Positions 16,953 to 25,935 of a stretch of DNA of 33,840 bases are shown here, piece after piece. This stretch comes from an uncultured Duncaniella sp. Its GTDB lineage: Bacteria > Bacteroidota > Bacteroidia > Bacteroidales > Muribaculaceae. Both the position numbers and the translations under genes were made by a program. The notes under the pieces were generated by a model. It saw nothing but the letters and a program-made list of their open reading frames with translations. It ran no database searches and was not told the origin of the DNA. Where the stretch lies: positions 1 to 33,840 of the forward strand of contig NZ_CAJTQC010000030.1 in the NCBI RefSeq assembly GCF_910578445.1. The letters are read 5' to 3'. Position 1 is the stretch's first letter, and each line of letters starts with the position of its first letter.

Positions 16953-18740
16953 TCAACGGTCAAGCGGTCTGGTTGCATCTGCGAGCCATGCACGCTCCGA
17001 CTCCGACATAAGCGGAGCAAGGCGGTCATAAACTGTGTGATGATAATTGTCGACCCACTCGATTTCATCATCCGACATAATCGAGACATCAAACAGACTG
17101 CGGTCAAACGGACAAAGCGTAATCGTCTCGAAAGCATAGAACTTGCCGAACTCAGTCTCCTCATAAGGAATTGTGAGGACAAGGTTCTCACAACGTATGC
17201 CATAGCGGTCTGCAAGATATACACCGGGTTCATTGGAAGTGAGCATACCGGGCGTAAGCGGAGCGAGAGTATCGTTCAGACGGATGCTCTGCGGACCTTC
17301 ATGCACATTAAGGAAATGTCCCACGCCGTGACCTGTGCCATGCAGATAGCTCTTGCCCTCCTTCCAGAGTGGCATGCGTGCAAGCGCATCGAGCTGAGCT
17401 CCGCGAGTACCCTCAGGGTAGATTGAAGTAGCGATTGCGATATGTCCTTTCATCACGAGAGTGAAGTCATGGCGCATATCGGCAGAGGGTTCACCGATGG
17501 CGATAGTTCTGGTGATGTCTGTTGTGCCGTCGAGATAGTTTGCACCTGAGTCGATGAGCAGGAGATTGCCCTTTGTGATTACAGAATTGCTTTCAGGCGT
17601 AGCCGTGTAGTGGACAATCGCTCCGTTAGGGCCAAAACCGCAGATGCTCTCGAAACTGAGATCAAAGAAAAGCTCGCCTTTACTGCGATGTTTCAGCAGA
17701 ATGTCGGCGACACCCATTTCAGTCAGCGTCTCGCCTGCCTCGACAGCCTTTTCAATTTCCATGAACGAGCGCACCATTGCAACACCGTCGCGAAGATGGG
17801 CCTGACGTATTCCTGCAATCTGAACATCGTTTTTGACAGCCTTCGGGAGAGCCACGGGAGAATCGCCCTTCACATAGCGTCCTTCAAGGACATGGGCAAT
17901 CGCACCTGAAGCACGGCTTCCGCTGAGAAGCACAGTCACATCCTTCGGCAGAGCCGCAAGCGAGGCAAGCACCGCATCATAGGCCTCAACCGCCACGCCG
18001 GCATCCTTGAGATAAGCTTCAACCTCAGGTGACATTTTGGCCTCGTCGACAAACAGGGTGCTCCCCTCCGGAGCAAGATAAAGGAATGATGTGGCGACAG
18101 GATTACAAGGCACATCGTTAGAACGGATGTTGAGCACCCATGCTATCTCATCGAGAGCCGATGTGAAATAAGCCTGCGCGCCCTGTGTGGCAGCGCTTTC
18201 AAGAATGCGCGAAATCTTAGCCTTGGCCGACTCTCCGGCATACTTCTCGTCGTGCACAAAAATTTTGTCGGATGGAAGCGATGGACGGTCAGCCCATATA
18301 CGGTCAATCGGATCAAAGTCGACATCCAGTTCTATTCCGGCGGCATTGAGTCGGGAACGGAGCGAAGCGGTCTCGTCGATTGACATAAGCATGCCGTTGA
18401 TACCGACCTTATCACCTTTTTTCAGATGTTCGCAGAGATACTCGGGGATTGAAGGAGTGTCGGGCAGTCCGTCTTTCATCAGAATTATCCCTGTGCCTTC
18501 AATCTGCTGCGCACCCTGAAGGAAATATCGGCTGTCGACCCAAAGGAGAGCTTCCTTGTCGGTCACCACCATTGTTCCGGCCGAGCCGGTGAATCCGCTG
18601 AGATAGCGGACAATATGCCAATGGGATGATATGTATTCACTCAGATGCGCATCAGTGCGAGGAAGTATCACCGCCTTTACACCTTCGGCGGCCATCTCTT
18701 TGCGAAGCGCGACGATGCGCTCGATAATCAGATTCTGCAT
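16953..18740 (-). CDS. Xaa-Pro aminopeptidase (aminopeptidase P, M24B)
   Basis: The protein is a three-domain aminopeptidase P of about 595 residues. Two creatinase-like N-terminal domains precede the M24 pita-bread domain, which has the five metal ligands: two Asp in LLIDSGANYLDGTTDITRT (about 396-409), His in GHGVGHFLNVHEGP (about 475), Glu in TSNEPGVY (about 502) and Glu in RCENLVLT (about 516). It removes an N-terminal residue ahead of proline in cytosolic peptides. I chose the ATG at 18740 because homologs begin near IIERIVALRKEM. An in-frame ATG at 18800 overlaps the rnz stop as ATGA and would add 20 residues, so translational coupling is the alternative. It sits between rnz and the carbonic anhydrase gene on the same strand. 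Confidence 0.92.
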   Translation of the reverse strand: MQNLIIERIVALRKEMAAEGVKAVILPRTDAHLSEYISSHWHIVRYLSGFTGSAGTMVVTDKEALLWVDSRYFLQGAQQIEGTGIILMKDGLPDTPSIPEYLCEHLKKGDKVGINGMLMSIDETASLRSRLNAAGIELDVDFDPIDRIWADRPSLPSDKIFVHDEKYAGESAKAKISRILESAATQGAQAYFTSALDEIAWVLNIRSNDVPCNPVATSFLYLAPEGSTLFVDEAKMSPEVEAYLKDAGVAVEAYDAVLASLAALPKDVTVLLSGSRASGAIAHVLEGRYVKGDSPVALPKAVKNDVQIAGIRQAHLRDGVAMVRSFMEIEKAVEAGETLTEMGVADILLKHRSKGELFFDLSFESICGFGPNGAIVHYTATPESNSVITKGNLLLIDSGANYLDGTTDITRTIAIGEPSADMRHDFTLVMKGHIAIATSIYPEGTRGAQLDALARMPLWKEGKSYLHGTGHGVGHFLNVHEGPQSIRLNDTLAPLTPGMLTSNEPGVYLADRYGIRCENLVLTIPYEETEFGKFYAFETITLCPFDRSLFDVSIMSDDEIEWVDNYHHTVYDRLAPLMSESERAWLADATRPLDR

Positions 18741-18796
18741 AAGATTCGTATTACTTTTGAGAAGTGTTATTATTCGTAATTTAGTTTTTTCATTGC

Positions 18797-19714
18797 TCAT
18801 TCAAGGTCGACGCGCAGTCCTTCGTTGGCCACAATCACATCCTGAAACTCTTCAGAAGCTTCTTTAAGAAGAATTTCCTCTGAATTGTAGCGTTTCGAGA
18901 AATGCCCGATAATCAGCCTCTTCGCCCCGGCCGCTGTTGCAATAAGCGCCGCCTGCCGGGCCGTGGAGTGTCCGCGTTCCCGGGCCGTCGCCTCAAGCGA
19001 ATCATCATAAGTGGCTTCATGATAGACCGTGTCAACACCTTCTATGTCCTTGGCGACACGCTTGTCCATCATCGTGTCACTGCAATAGGCATAGCTCATG
19101 GACGGGTCTGCATCGGTGGTCAGCATAATGTTTGGAATAACCGTTCCGTCTTCTTTCACATAGTCAGCCCCATCCTTGATATTTTTAATCTGAGAAACAG
19201 GGACATTGTGGAATTTTACGGCATCTCCACGCAGATGGCGCTGCTTTGGCTTTTCACGGAAAATGAAACCCGAACACGGCGTGCGGTGATAAAGAGGGAA
19301 AGTCTCGATCGTAAGTCCTGAATCCTCATATACAATCCTCCTCTCGCCTTCCTCTATTATATCGTAGATAATCTCAAACGGCGAATTCCGATTGAAAAAA
19401 TCCATCCATTCTTTCATAAGTCTCGCCCCGTCGCGGAATATATGAACTGTAACAGAACCACTTATCTGATGCAGAGCCATAGTCGAAAGCAGTCCGGGCA
19501 ACCCGAAGAGATGATCGCCGTGAAGATGAGAAATGAATATATGGTTGAGACGCGAGAATTTCAGCCCAAGCCGACGAAACATGAGCTGTGCACCTTCTCC
19601 GCAATCAATCATGAAAAGCTTGTCGCGGAAATCCACCACCTGACACGACGGCTGGTGGCGCGCCGTAGGCGTGGCCGACCCGCATCCGAGTATATTGACC
19701 TGAAATTTTGCCAT
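18797..19714 (-). CDS. rnz: Ribonuclease Z (tRNA 3' processing endonuclease)
   Basis: The protein is a 305-residue metallo-beta-lactamase-fold nuclease. It has the zinc motif HLHGDH (63-68), further ligands in LYHRTPCSGF, AYCSDTMMD and IIGHFSKRY, and HEATYDD as in RNase Z. It cuts precursor tRNAs 3' of the discriminator base, which suits a genome whose nearby tRNA-Leu lacks an encoded CCA. I chose the ATG at 19714 (MAKFQVNILGCGSATPT) because it gives the family's usual length. An upstream in-frame ATG at 19774 would add 20 unrelated residues and overlap the promoter-like box. Its stop overlaps a possible aminopeptidase start. Confidence 0.94.
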   Translation of the reverse strand: MAKFQVNILGCGSATPTARHQPSCQVVDFRDKLFMIDCGEGAQLMFRRLGLKFSRLNHIFISHLHGDHLFGLPGLLSTMALHQISGSVTVHIFRDGARLMKEWMDFFNRNSPFEIIYDIIEEGERRIVYEDSGLTIETFPLYHRTPCSGFIFREKPKQRHLRGDAVKFHNVPVSQIKNIKDGADYVKEDGTVIPNIMLTTDADPSMSYAYCSDTMMDKRVAKDIEGVDTVYHEATYDDSLEATARERGHSTARQAALIATAAGAKRLIIGHFSKRYNSEEILLKEASEEFQDVIVANEGLRVDLE

Positions 19715-19721
19715 AACAACA

Positions 19722-19729
19722 CAAAAGTA
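19722..19729 (-). promoter_or_regulatory. Candidate -7 box of the rnz-aminopeptidase-carbonic anhydrase cluster
   Basis: The minus strand reads TACTTTTG, matching TAnnTTTG, only 8 bases from the rnz ATG at 19714. If used, the transcript would be almost leaderless. No TTTG box is present at the expected distance upstream, so support is modest. Confidence 0.3.
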
Positions 19730-19764
19730 CACAAAAAACGCGGATTCTATCCATGCGTGACATG

Positions 19765-19796
19765 AAAAAAACATCAGTCACAGCTCACGTCTGTGA
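19765..19796 (-). terminator. Possible terminator of the upstream DUF3857 gene
   Basis: On the minus strand TCACAG and CTGTGA form a perfect 6-bp stem with a 7-base loop, followed after six bases by seven T. A second, looser inverted repeat (AAAGGGAT/ATCCCTTT, 19875-19882 and 19909-19916) lies closer to the stop codon at 19928. Either could end the transcript. Confidence 0.4.
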
Positions 19797-19927
19797 TAAA
19801 ACCTCATCCGAAACGCCCGATGCTACGAAAAATAATTTCCACAGAAAGCATTTCTCACCAAAAATGTTGTTGGCAAAGGGATAAACCGTGGAGATGTTTT
19901 TGAGATTCATCCCTTTCCAGCCCATCA

Positions 19928-22096
19928 CTAATCGCGGTGCAACACAAGTGACGATGACACAAAGGCATCGGCCGCCTCTTGCAGTGTAAGAAAATCAGTC
20001 CATCTATCCGGGTGATAAGTAGTCTTATTATTACGCTGGACAACCTTCATAATGATATTTCCATCCTGATCCAGAGCGGTCTGAGCATAAAACATGCCAC
20101 ATAGGTTTGAGACATTCACCTGAAGATGCTCAAGGTCAGCAGAATTAACCGTATAGCCTTCAGGTATCTGAAACCTAATCTGAGCTGTTACGTTTGACGG
20201 ACCGGCTGTCATAATGCTGATTTCGCGTTCACGCTTCTCATCTCTGACATCGGCCGGTCGCATGGCAAGGGCAGGAAGAGAAACTATAAGATCGTCGCCT
20301 GCCGGCGAAACAAGCCCCTCCGCACTGCATGTCGCCTTATAGCTCAAACTCGACTCATCAGGCAAAAATCCGACCGACACCACCGATGCTGAATCGAGCA
20401 CACACTCCTTTATATTGAAATCCAATTTAGGCATCTCCGAAAGAATCTCGTCGCGAAGAAGCGCATTGGCAGCCACATCCATTTTACGTTTTGAACGATC
20501 TTTCTCCGGAATGGCCAAATAGCCTTCAACCTTTGACAGAAAATGATCAGGTGTCACCATCAACTCTCCAATAGCCTTGTAAAATCCACGGATAGTAGAA
20601 GTATAATCAATCGCAAGCTGCGACCCGGAAACATCAGGAATAGTCACGGTCGACTCAATCATTCGCGCATTAGCCTTAGCGTTTGACAACGGAAGTGTAA
20701 TATGCCCGAAATCCTTCTTTGCATACACCTCAGAACGCTTTCCTCCGAGAGTATAGGCCGGTTCGCCGGAATACCCTCCGGGAATCTCACCGGGTTGAAA
20801 GGACATTATCGCTGAATGGAGGAATGGGCGGTCACCGACCATGACGAGTGGAGAGACCTGTTTATAGCTTGCTATCTGGTCGAGGGGAATCTCATCGCGC
20901 GACGTGGCAACTGCCATTGTCACCGGTAAAGAAAGTTGGAGTTTGTCCATTGTGTCCTTATACATCGCCGCAATAAGCCATGAATCAAAATTTTCCTTTG
21001 AAACAAAGGCTATGTAAAGTGTGGCAAGCCATGCAGCATCAGCAATCTGTTCCTCTGAGGCTTCAGGATTCAGTTTCCTATAGTTTTTGACAAGCGACAT
21101 GACGGCAGAAGCATCTTTTGACGGAACTTCAAGATCAGAAATCACTTCGGCTATCTCGTAAAGGACAGGGAGCGCTCCGTTGTTGATAAGCACCCCGCAA
21201 CGTCTTACACTTTTAAGAGTCTTGAACAGATTGGAAACATTATCACTTATCTTTACGCGCATATATGGAACCTGACGTTTAGGTTTGCACCACTGCGACT
21301 TTTCAAATGCCTGAAGATGCTGAAGTTCCAGACCACAATTGGCACGTCCTTCCGAATCAAAGCCTGAAAATTCACACTGAGGGAGCTCATTGAATGAGTT
21401 AACCTCAGTGGTGAGACGCGAATTCAGAGTCATCGAAAGCAGAAAATTCCTTACCGGATATTTCCGAAAGACATCCACATCAAATCCGACACTTTGATTC
21501 GCAAGCATATATCGATCTGTCAGATAAAAATAGTCAAGCACATCACCCACCTCAAGTCCGGGAATGGCAATTTTGTGATAAGTCACCGTTTTTCCTTTCT
21601 TCCCCTCGGTTTCTGTCAGAGTAGAACTCATATCGACATCCATTATCCTCCCGTCCGGTTTATGAATACGCGCACCGAAAGCATATTTGTAATCATAGGC
21701 CAACAGGCCGGCACGCAATGAAAGATATTCATCAGGCAAGAAACGGAAATCCGAAAAATCGTCTATAGCTTTGGCATCATTAAGCTTCACCATATTACGA
21801 CTGATAACCCGGACATTATTTTTTGCAACAATCGTACCGATAGTCGTGGTGAACCGACCTATATCGGAAACTTCATCACGGGTCGCATTTACGTTTGTAT
21901 AAGAAGCGATAAAGACTGCCGATACATTTTCATATAGAGAACTGTCGAGAGGGGCTTTCGGATCAAACTGCGGGAGTTCCATACTCCAGACCGTCTCTGC
22001 ACATTTTCTCAGATAATTCAAATCAAGCCCTTTGGCTGCGGAAACGGTCTGTGAGATGAGAAGACTCACAGCAATAAGGAGATAGTGGCGTTTCAT
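19928..22096 (-). CDS. Exported DUF3857/transglutaminase-like protein lacking the catalytic triad
   Basis: The 722-residue product has a signal peptide (MKRHYLLIAVSLLISQTVSA) and the N-terminal beta domain layout of DUF3857 proteins (about 50-290, including IPGLEVGDVLDYFY, the segment usually seen as a V-x-x-GD-x-I/L-x-x-Y motif). The middle region lies where a transglutaminase core is expected (about 310-440), and the C-terminal beta domain is DUF3858-like. The Cys of the usual GDCKxxA motif is not found; the corresponding region reads NFDSWLIAAM, and no LDxT motif follows. It is probably a binding or structural paralogue rather than an enzyme. It follows the intact paralogue by 131 bp to its chosen stop-start interval's next ATG, with a 64-bp gap between the two genes, and is probably in the same operon. 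Substrate and partner are unknown. Confidence 0.8.
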   Translation of the reverse strand: MKRHYLLIAVSLLISQTVSAAKGLDLNYLRKCAETVWSMELPQFDPKAPLDSSLYENVSAVFIASYTNVNATRDEVSDIGRFTTTIGTIVAKNNVRVISRNMVKLNDAKAIDDFSDFRFLPDEYLSLRAGLLAYDYKYAFGARIHKPDGRIMDVDMSSTLTETEGKKGKTVTYHKIAIPGLEVGDVLDYFYLTDRYMLANQSVGFDVDVFRKYPVRNFLLSMTLNSRLTTEVNSFNELPQCEFSGFDSEGRANCGLELQHLQAFEKSQWCKPKRQVPYMRVKISDNVSNLFKTLKSVRRCGVLINNGALPVLYEIAEVISDLEVPSKDASAVMSLVKNYRKLNPEASEEQIADAAWLATLYIAFVSKENFDSWLIAAMYKDTMDKLQLSLPVTMAVATSRDEIPLDQIASYKQVSPLVMVGDRPFLHSAIMSFQPGEIPGGYSGEPAYTLGGKRSEVYAKKDFGHITLPLSNAKANARMIESTVTIPDVSGSQLAIDYTSTIRGFYKAIGELMVTPDHFLSKVEGYLAIPEKDRSKRKMDVAANALLRDEILSEMPKLDFNIKECVLDSASVVSVGFLPDESSLSYKATCSAEGLVSPAGDDLIVSLPALAMRPADVRDEKREREISIMTAGPSNVTAQIRFQIPEGYTVNSADLEHLQVNVSNLCGMFYAQTALDQDGNIIMKVVQRNNKTTYHPDRWTDFLTLQEAADAFVSSSLVLHRD

Positions 22097-22160
22097 GGTA
22101 ATAATTTAATTATGTGATTTTAGTTGATTTATTGCTAAGACAAAAAACAAAGCAGCCGAC

Positions 22161-24029
22161 TCACCCGGCGGATTCAAGGATTATACGTTCCGAAAGCACC
22201 TTGGCCAAAGCTCGGACAGCATCATTATGTTCCTGAAGTCCGTCAAACGGAATCATACGCTTCTCAACAGTCAGTGACAACGCTACAGTCAGTTTCTGAC
22301 CTTCCAAACGACAAATGAAGGAGGCTTTGAAATTGGGAGTCGCAATGTTGAAATCGGCAGGAATGGATACCGGTCGAGCGCCATCAGGTATATAAAGCGT
22401 AGCACTGCGTCTGATAGCATATAAACCGCGAAGGAATACAGGCTGACGGCGTTTATTCATATCATAGACCAATGAGACAATACCGGGATAGAGGCCAAGA
22501 GCCACATAAGTTTTACCCGCAGAGCGGGTGACAGCTTTCTTATCCACTACTTCCGCCCGAAGGACAGAAGGTCCTCCACATGGAGAGGAATTCTCAATTT
22601 TGACCTCCATAACATCAAAACCACGCCGCTGTTCACGGATATATCGTGACAAAATATTATCACGCTTTGTAGCATCACTTCCACGCAGCAGATTGAGCAA
22701 CGAAGCCTTGTAGAAGCCACTGATGCTTTCTGTGAGACTACCTCTTAGACCGTTAATCCCATCAATGCTATAGTCAATGTGGATACTATCAGTGTTGACG
22801 CTTGGAGGAAGAACAGGGACACGATGAATCATAGGAGTGTCACCATTTTCAATTATCGTCTGTTTGCCTTGAATAGATGGTAAATATAGACCACAATCAG
22901 CCATCCCGACCGTTCCGTCTAAATAGACCACTGAATCTCCCGGAAGAATGGCAGCGGCAATCATATGGTCTCCGGTGCTGAACAGAGGTGTCTCGGTCCA
23001 GTCGTCAGCAATATTATCCGACCCTATCCATACAAGCCGGCCGTCAATCCCGACAGTGCGTAACATAGCTTTAATTAGCGAGGCTGAGCCTTTGCAATCA
23101 CCGAAACGCTTGCGGAGCACTTCTGATGGATGATCGGGAGTGTTGCCAAGGTCACCGTGTTCAATGGCTATATATCGTATATTGTCGTGCACCCAATCGC
23201 TGATTGCTGCAATACGTTCGGAGTCGTTTTTACAGTCTGAAGTTACTTTTCGAGCCATAGCCTCAACAGATGCCGGATCAGGATCCGAAGCAAGGGTATA
23301 GGAGCGCAGACTCTCATAAAGCTGATTGACATCGGTGTAAAATCCTGTAAGCTGAACGTAAGGATACACCCGACGTGCCGGCGGCGCATCAGCCTCATAT
23401 TTGAATTCAGGCAAATCTGTTGCTGTGACACTCACCACATACTCCTTACCGTCAGCTGAAATTCCGCGGTCAATCTTGACCTGAGGTGGCAGATTATGAC
23501 CAACCACATCTATGACACCTTGAAGACTGACCGGCATACGGTAAGTGAGACTGTAACGCTCTATCGGATAGATTGAACCAAGAAAACTGATGGTTGCAAA
23601 ATCAGGACGATTGAATGTGCGGTCAAAGACAGCCTCAACATCCTTACCCACTTCTTCAATCGGAATATTGAGAAGGCAGACACGCGAATCGTCAAAAAAT
23701 ATACCAGAACCGGTAGCCTTGGTGTAGACCGGTTTCGCACCTTTGGCTTTCGCCTTGTCAATGTTTTGGGTATCGTCATAAAACACATATGCTTTAGCAG
23801 TTGCCGGAGCACTTGTGGCACGATAGGTTGTGACCAGATGATGCCTGATACGCGTGACTGTTTTGCCTTCCTTATCGGCAGAAATAACAAACGTGCTATT
23901 AACCTCCGGAATCACAATGTTTCTTTTGGCATCCCCGTTCACTCCCGGTGCAGCAACCATCCTTGCCGGATGCATGGCTACACTCAAAAATGCAATAAGA
24001 AATGTCAGTAAGTAGTGCATAATGCCCAT
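22161..24029 (-). CDS. Exported DUF3857-type transglutaminase-like protein with intact triad
   Basis: The product is about 622 residues from the chosen start, with a hydrophobic N-terminal signal (MGIMHYLLTFLIAFLSVAM). An N-terminal DUF3857-like beta domain precedes a transglutaminase core. The triad is visible: Cys312 in RFGDCKGSA, His355 in FSTGDHMIAA and Asp371 in VVYLDGTVG. Such Bacteroidetes proteins are envelope-associated and their substrates are mostly unknown; protease or amidase activity is as likely as cross-linking. ATGs at 24062 and 24020 are alternatives. I prefer 24029 or 24020 because the longer form puts polar residues before the signal peptide and overlaps an AT-rich promoter-like stretch (TATATTTA on the minus strand, 24055-24060 region). 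It is upstream of a triad-less paralogue on the same strand. Confidence 0.85.
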   Translation of the reverse strand: MGIMHYLLTFLIAFLSVAMHPARMVAAPGVNGDAKRNIVIPEVNSTFVISADKEGKTVTRIRHHLVTTYRATSAPATAKAYVFYDDTQNIDKAKAKGAKPVYTKATGSGIFFDDSRVCLLNIPIEEVGKDVEAVFDRTFNRPDFATISFLGSIYPIERYSLTYRMPVSLQGVIDVVGHNLPPQVKIDRGISADGKEYVVSVTATDLPEFKYEADAPPARRVYPYVQLTGFYTDVNQLYESLRSYTLASDPDPASVEAMARKVTSDCKNDSERIAAISDWVHDNIRYIAIEHGDLGNTPDHPSEVLRKRFGDCKGSASLIKAMLRTVGIDGRLVWIGSDNIADDWTETPLFSTGDHMIAAAILPGDSVVYLDGTVGMADCGLYLPSIQGKQTIIENGDTPMIHRVPVLPPSVNTDSIHIDYSIDGINGLRGSLTESISGFYKASLLNLLRGSDATKRDNILSRYIREQRRGFDVMEVKIENSSPCGGPSVLRAEVVDKKAVTRSAGKTYVALGLYPGIVSLVYDMNKRRQPVFLRGLYAIRRSATLYIPDGARPVSIPADFNIATPNFKASFICRLEGQKLTVALSLTVEKRMIPFDGLQEHNDAVRALAKVLSERIILESAG

Positions 24030-24271
24030 ACTACACAGAGTTAAATTTTCGTAAATATACAAAAAAAGTTAAACACTTCTACCAAAATTATCATGATTTT
24101 ATCACACTACTACCTTCTTTTTTAAACTTTAAGTCATTTTTATAGCAAAAAGCATTTACCAAAATCCAAGAAAAGAAAATGGGCATTTGTACAACAATGG
24201 ATAGCAGGCTATTAGTTTTTAACCGTATGTGCCAATGATATGTCTTTATCTAAAATAAATTAATCAGACAC

Positions 24272-25672
24272 TTAATCATTCAACTCCGACACAATCAGGA
24301 CATCTCCCTTGTTTTTGAAAAGGCGGTGGCTGTTGACGATGAATCCCTTGTGGTCAGAGCCATATCTCTCAATGACTTTCCCGTCAAGACCGATGCGGAT
24401 AAACGAAAGCGTTTCGCCTTTGCTTTTGACAATGTGTCCGTCGGGGAGCGAAGCCACGAGATAATACACCTTATCGCTGTCAATGCTGTCAATCAGGTTC
24501 AGGTCGGTATCTACATGAAGGATACTACCGCCATGCGCAGCGACATACGCACCCTCGCGTGGAAATTGCAGACGGCTGAAATTCTCACCCGAACCATCAC
24601 TGACAAACACTGTCGCGGTCACAAAGTTGAGATTCTTGCCGAAACGCTCCTCATCCCACTTTTCAGGGAAAAAGTACAGATAAAGGCTTTCGCCTGTTCC
24701 GGCGAGGAAAGAAGCCCTGAACGGCCGACCGGACTTATAGCGCCTGTTTCCCGACTCGACATATCCCACGTTGACCATTTCTATTGTATCGCCGTGAATG
24801 TCAAGCTTCGCATGGCTTCCTGCATTTTTAGGCAATATGGACTGCCACACCTCGTTCATGTCGGAATCAAGACAGACAAGGCGTTCGCGGTCAGAGACGA
24901 AGAAACGGCCATCATGTTTCACGACATCAGAACAGAAATTACCAATATCATACGAGTTAGCCTGAGTGTCAAGCGAGTTCAATGATAACGCACCGAAAAG
25001 CAGACCGCCCACAGCACCAAAGACAGAACCGGTCAAAAAAGATTCAGCCGCCTCTTCTGACAGCCAGTAGGATTTACGGTCGAAAACCGATTGTTTCAAC
25101 GGACAGCTCTTTATCTCGCCTGTAACTAAGTTGATTTTACCTACGTAATCAGACTGAATTATGAGTGTATTCTCGTCGGGCCGCTCGACCACCTTCCATC
25201 GCGAACCGCTATTGCTGCCAATCTTTGTCTCCCACTGCTTCTCGCCTGTCGAAAGGAGATTGCAGCCAAGCTTTCCTTTACCTCTGAGCCCTATAATCAG
25301 GTCCTTGCCATAATCAAAATACAATGGCCGCGATGTCAGCTTCCTTATCTCCTTACCGGTATGGAAATCATATAGCACAAGGTCGAAGGCATCACCGATG
25401 ATTACTCCCCGATCACACACGCCCACATATCTGTTAGGATAATATTTCCTTGACCAGAGTCCGCGTCCGTCTTTCAGCGACGCGACTTTGAGACGCATCT
25501 GACCGTCTTTGTTCGATGTCTTCTGGTCAGCGAGAAAGACAACATATGAAGCCGTGTCGGGGACAAGTATGTCAAAACATTTGTCAGGAATCCTGACATC
25601 GACGGAGTCACCTGCCAGCGCGACTGCCGTCAGCGACATGAGCATCAGTAAGTTCAAAAGAAATCTTTTCAT
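24272..25672 (-). CDS. Exported beta-propeller-like (PQQ/WD-type) protein, unknown function
   Basis: The 466-residue product begins with a clear signal peptide (MKRFLLNLLMLMSLTAVALA). The rest is rich in short beta repeats of the type seen in PQQ-like and YVTN propellers, for example DGRGLWSRKYYPNR, STGEKQWETKIG, LVTGEIKSC, LDSDMNEVWQSILP and LDGKVIERYGSD. A glycine-rich hydrophobic stretch of about 24 residues (211-234, FLTGSVFGAVGGLLFGALSL) interrupts the propeller and could insert in a membrane. No catalytic motif is visible. It stands alone, divergent from fkp, and its promoter probably lies in the shared intergenic region. I cannot assign a role. Confidence 0.75.
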   Translation of the reverse strand: MKRFLLNLLMLMSLTAVALAGDSVDVRIPDKCFDILVPDTASYVVFLADQKTSNKDGQMRLKVASLKDGRGLWSRKYYPNRYVGVCDRGVIIGDAFDLVLYDFHTGKEIRKLTSRPLYFDYGKDLIIGLRGKGKLGCNLLSTGEKQWETKIGSNSGSRWKVVERPDENTLIIQSDYVGKINLVTGEIKSCPLKQSVFDRKSYWLSEEAAESFLTGSVFGAVGGLLFGALSLNSLDTQANSYDIGNFCSDVVKHDGRFFVSDRERLVCLDSDMNEVWQSILPKNAGSHAKLDIHGDTIEMVNVGYVESGNRRYKSGRPFRASFLAGTGESLYLYFFPEKWDEERFGKNLNFVTATVFVSDGSGENFSRLQFPREGAYVAAHGGSILHVDTDLNLIDSIDSDKVYYLVASLPDGHIVKSKGETLSFIRIGLDGKVIERYGSDHKGFIVNSHRLFKNKGDVLIVSELND

Positions 25673-25868
25673 GGTAGTTAAAATCAGAGTATATTTTCAA
25701 GTAATCAAGTCAATGACAAAAATCAGGCGTTGCTCACAATCACACGATTGACACCGGAATTGCAGATAATTCACTTTTGACGGTCATAATCAAGCGATTA
25801 CACATGTGACAATCAACAGCTTTTCGCGAAGCTAATCATTATTTGAACAGGTATTGATTGATTGAATG

Positions 25869-25898
25869 GCAAATTTATAAAATAATTCGTAAATTTGC
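25869..25898. promoter_or_regulatory. Divergent promoter element: perfect inverted repeat including the fkp -7 box
   Basis: GCAAATTTA (25869-25877) and TAAATTTGC (25890-25898) are perfect 9-bp inverted repeats with a 12-base spacer, centres 21 bp apart. The right half contains TAAATTTG, a full -7 consensus placed about 39 bases before the fkp ATG. The left half is the same box on the minus strand, facing the propeller gene. This may be two overlapping -7 boxes, an operator, or both. The -33 boxes are weak on both sides. Confidence 0.5.
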
Positions 25899-25935
25899 AG
25901 AAAACAATGCTCACCATATACCTTGAAATAATCAA

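Noticed and set aside
18741..18800. The 20-codon upstream extension of the aminopeptidase
   Set aside because: It is not needed for the family fold and reads as a polar leader. It is kept as an alternative because of the ATGA overlap with rnz.
24326..24985. A 219-codon plus-strand frame opposite the propeller gene
   Set aside because: It is antisense to a gene with a good signal peptide and has no recognisable domain, so I read it as a shadow of codon bias.
25869..25898. The inverted repeat considered as an invertible-promoter (phase-variation) site
   Set aside because: The arms are only 9 bp with a 12-bp spacer, too short for a typical invertible segment, and no invertase gene is nearby.
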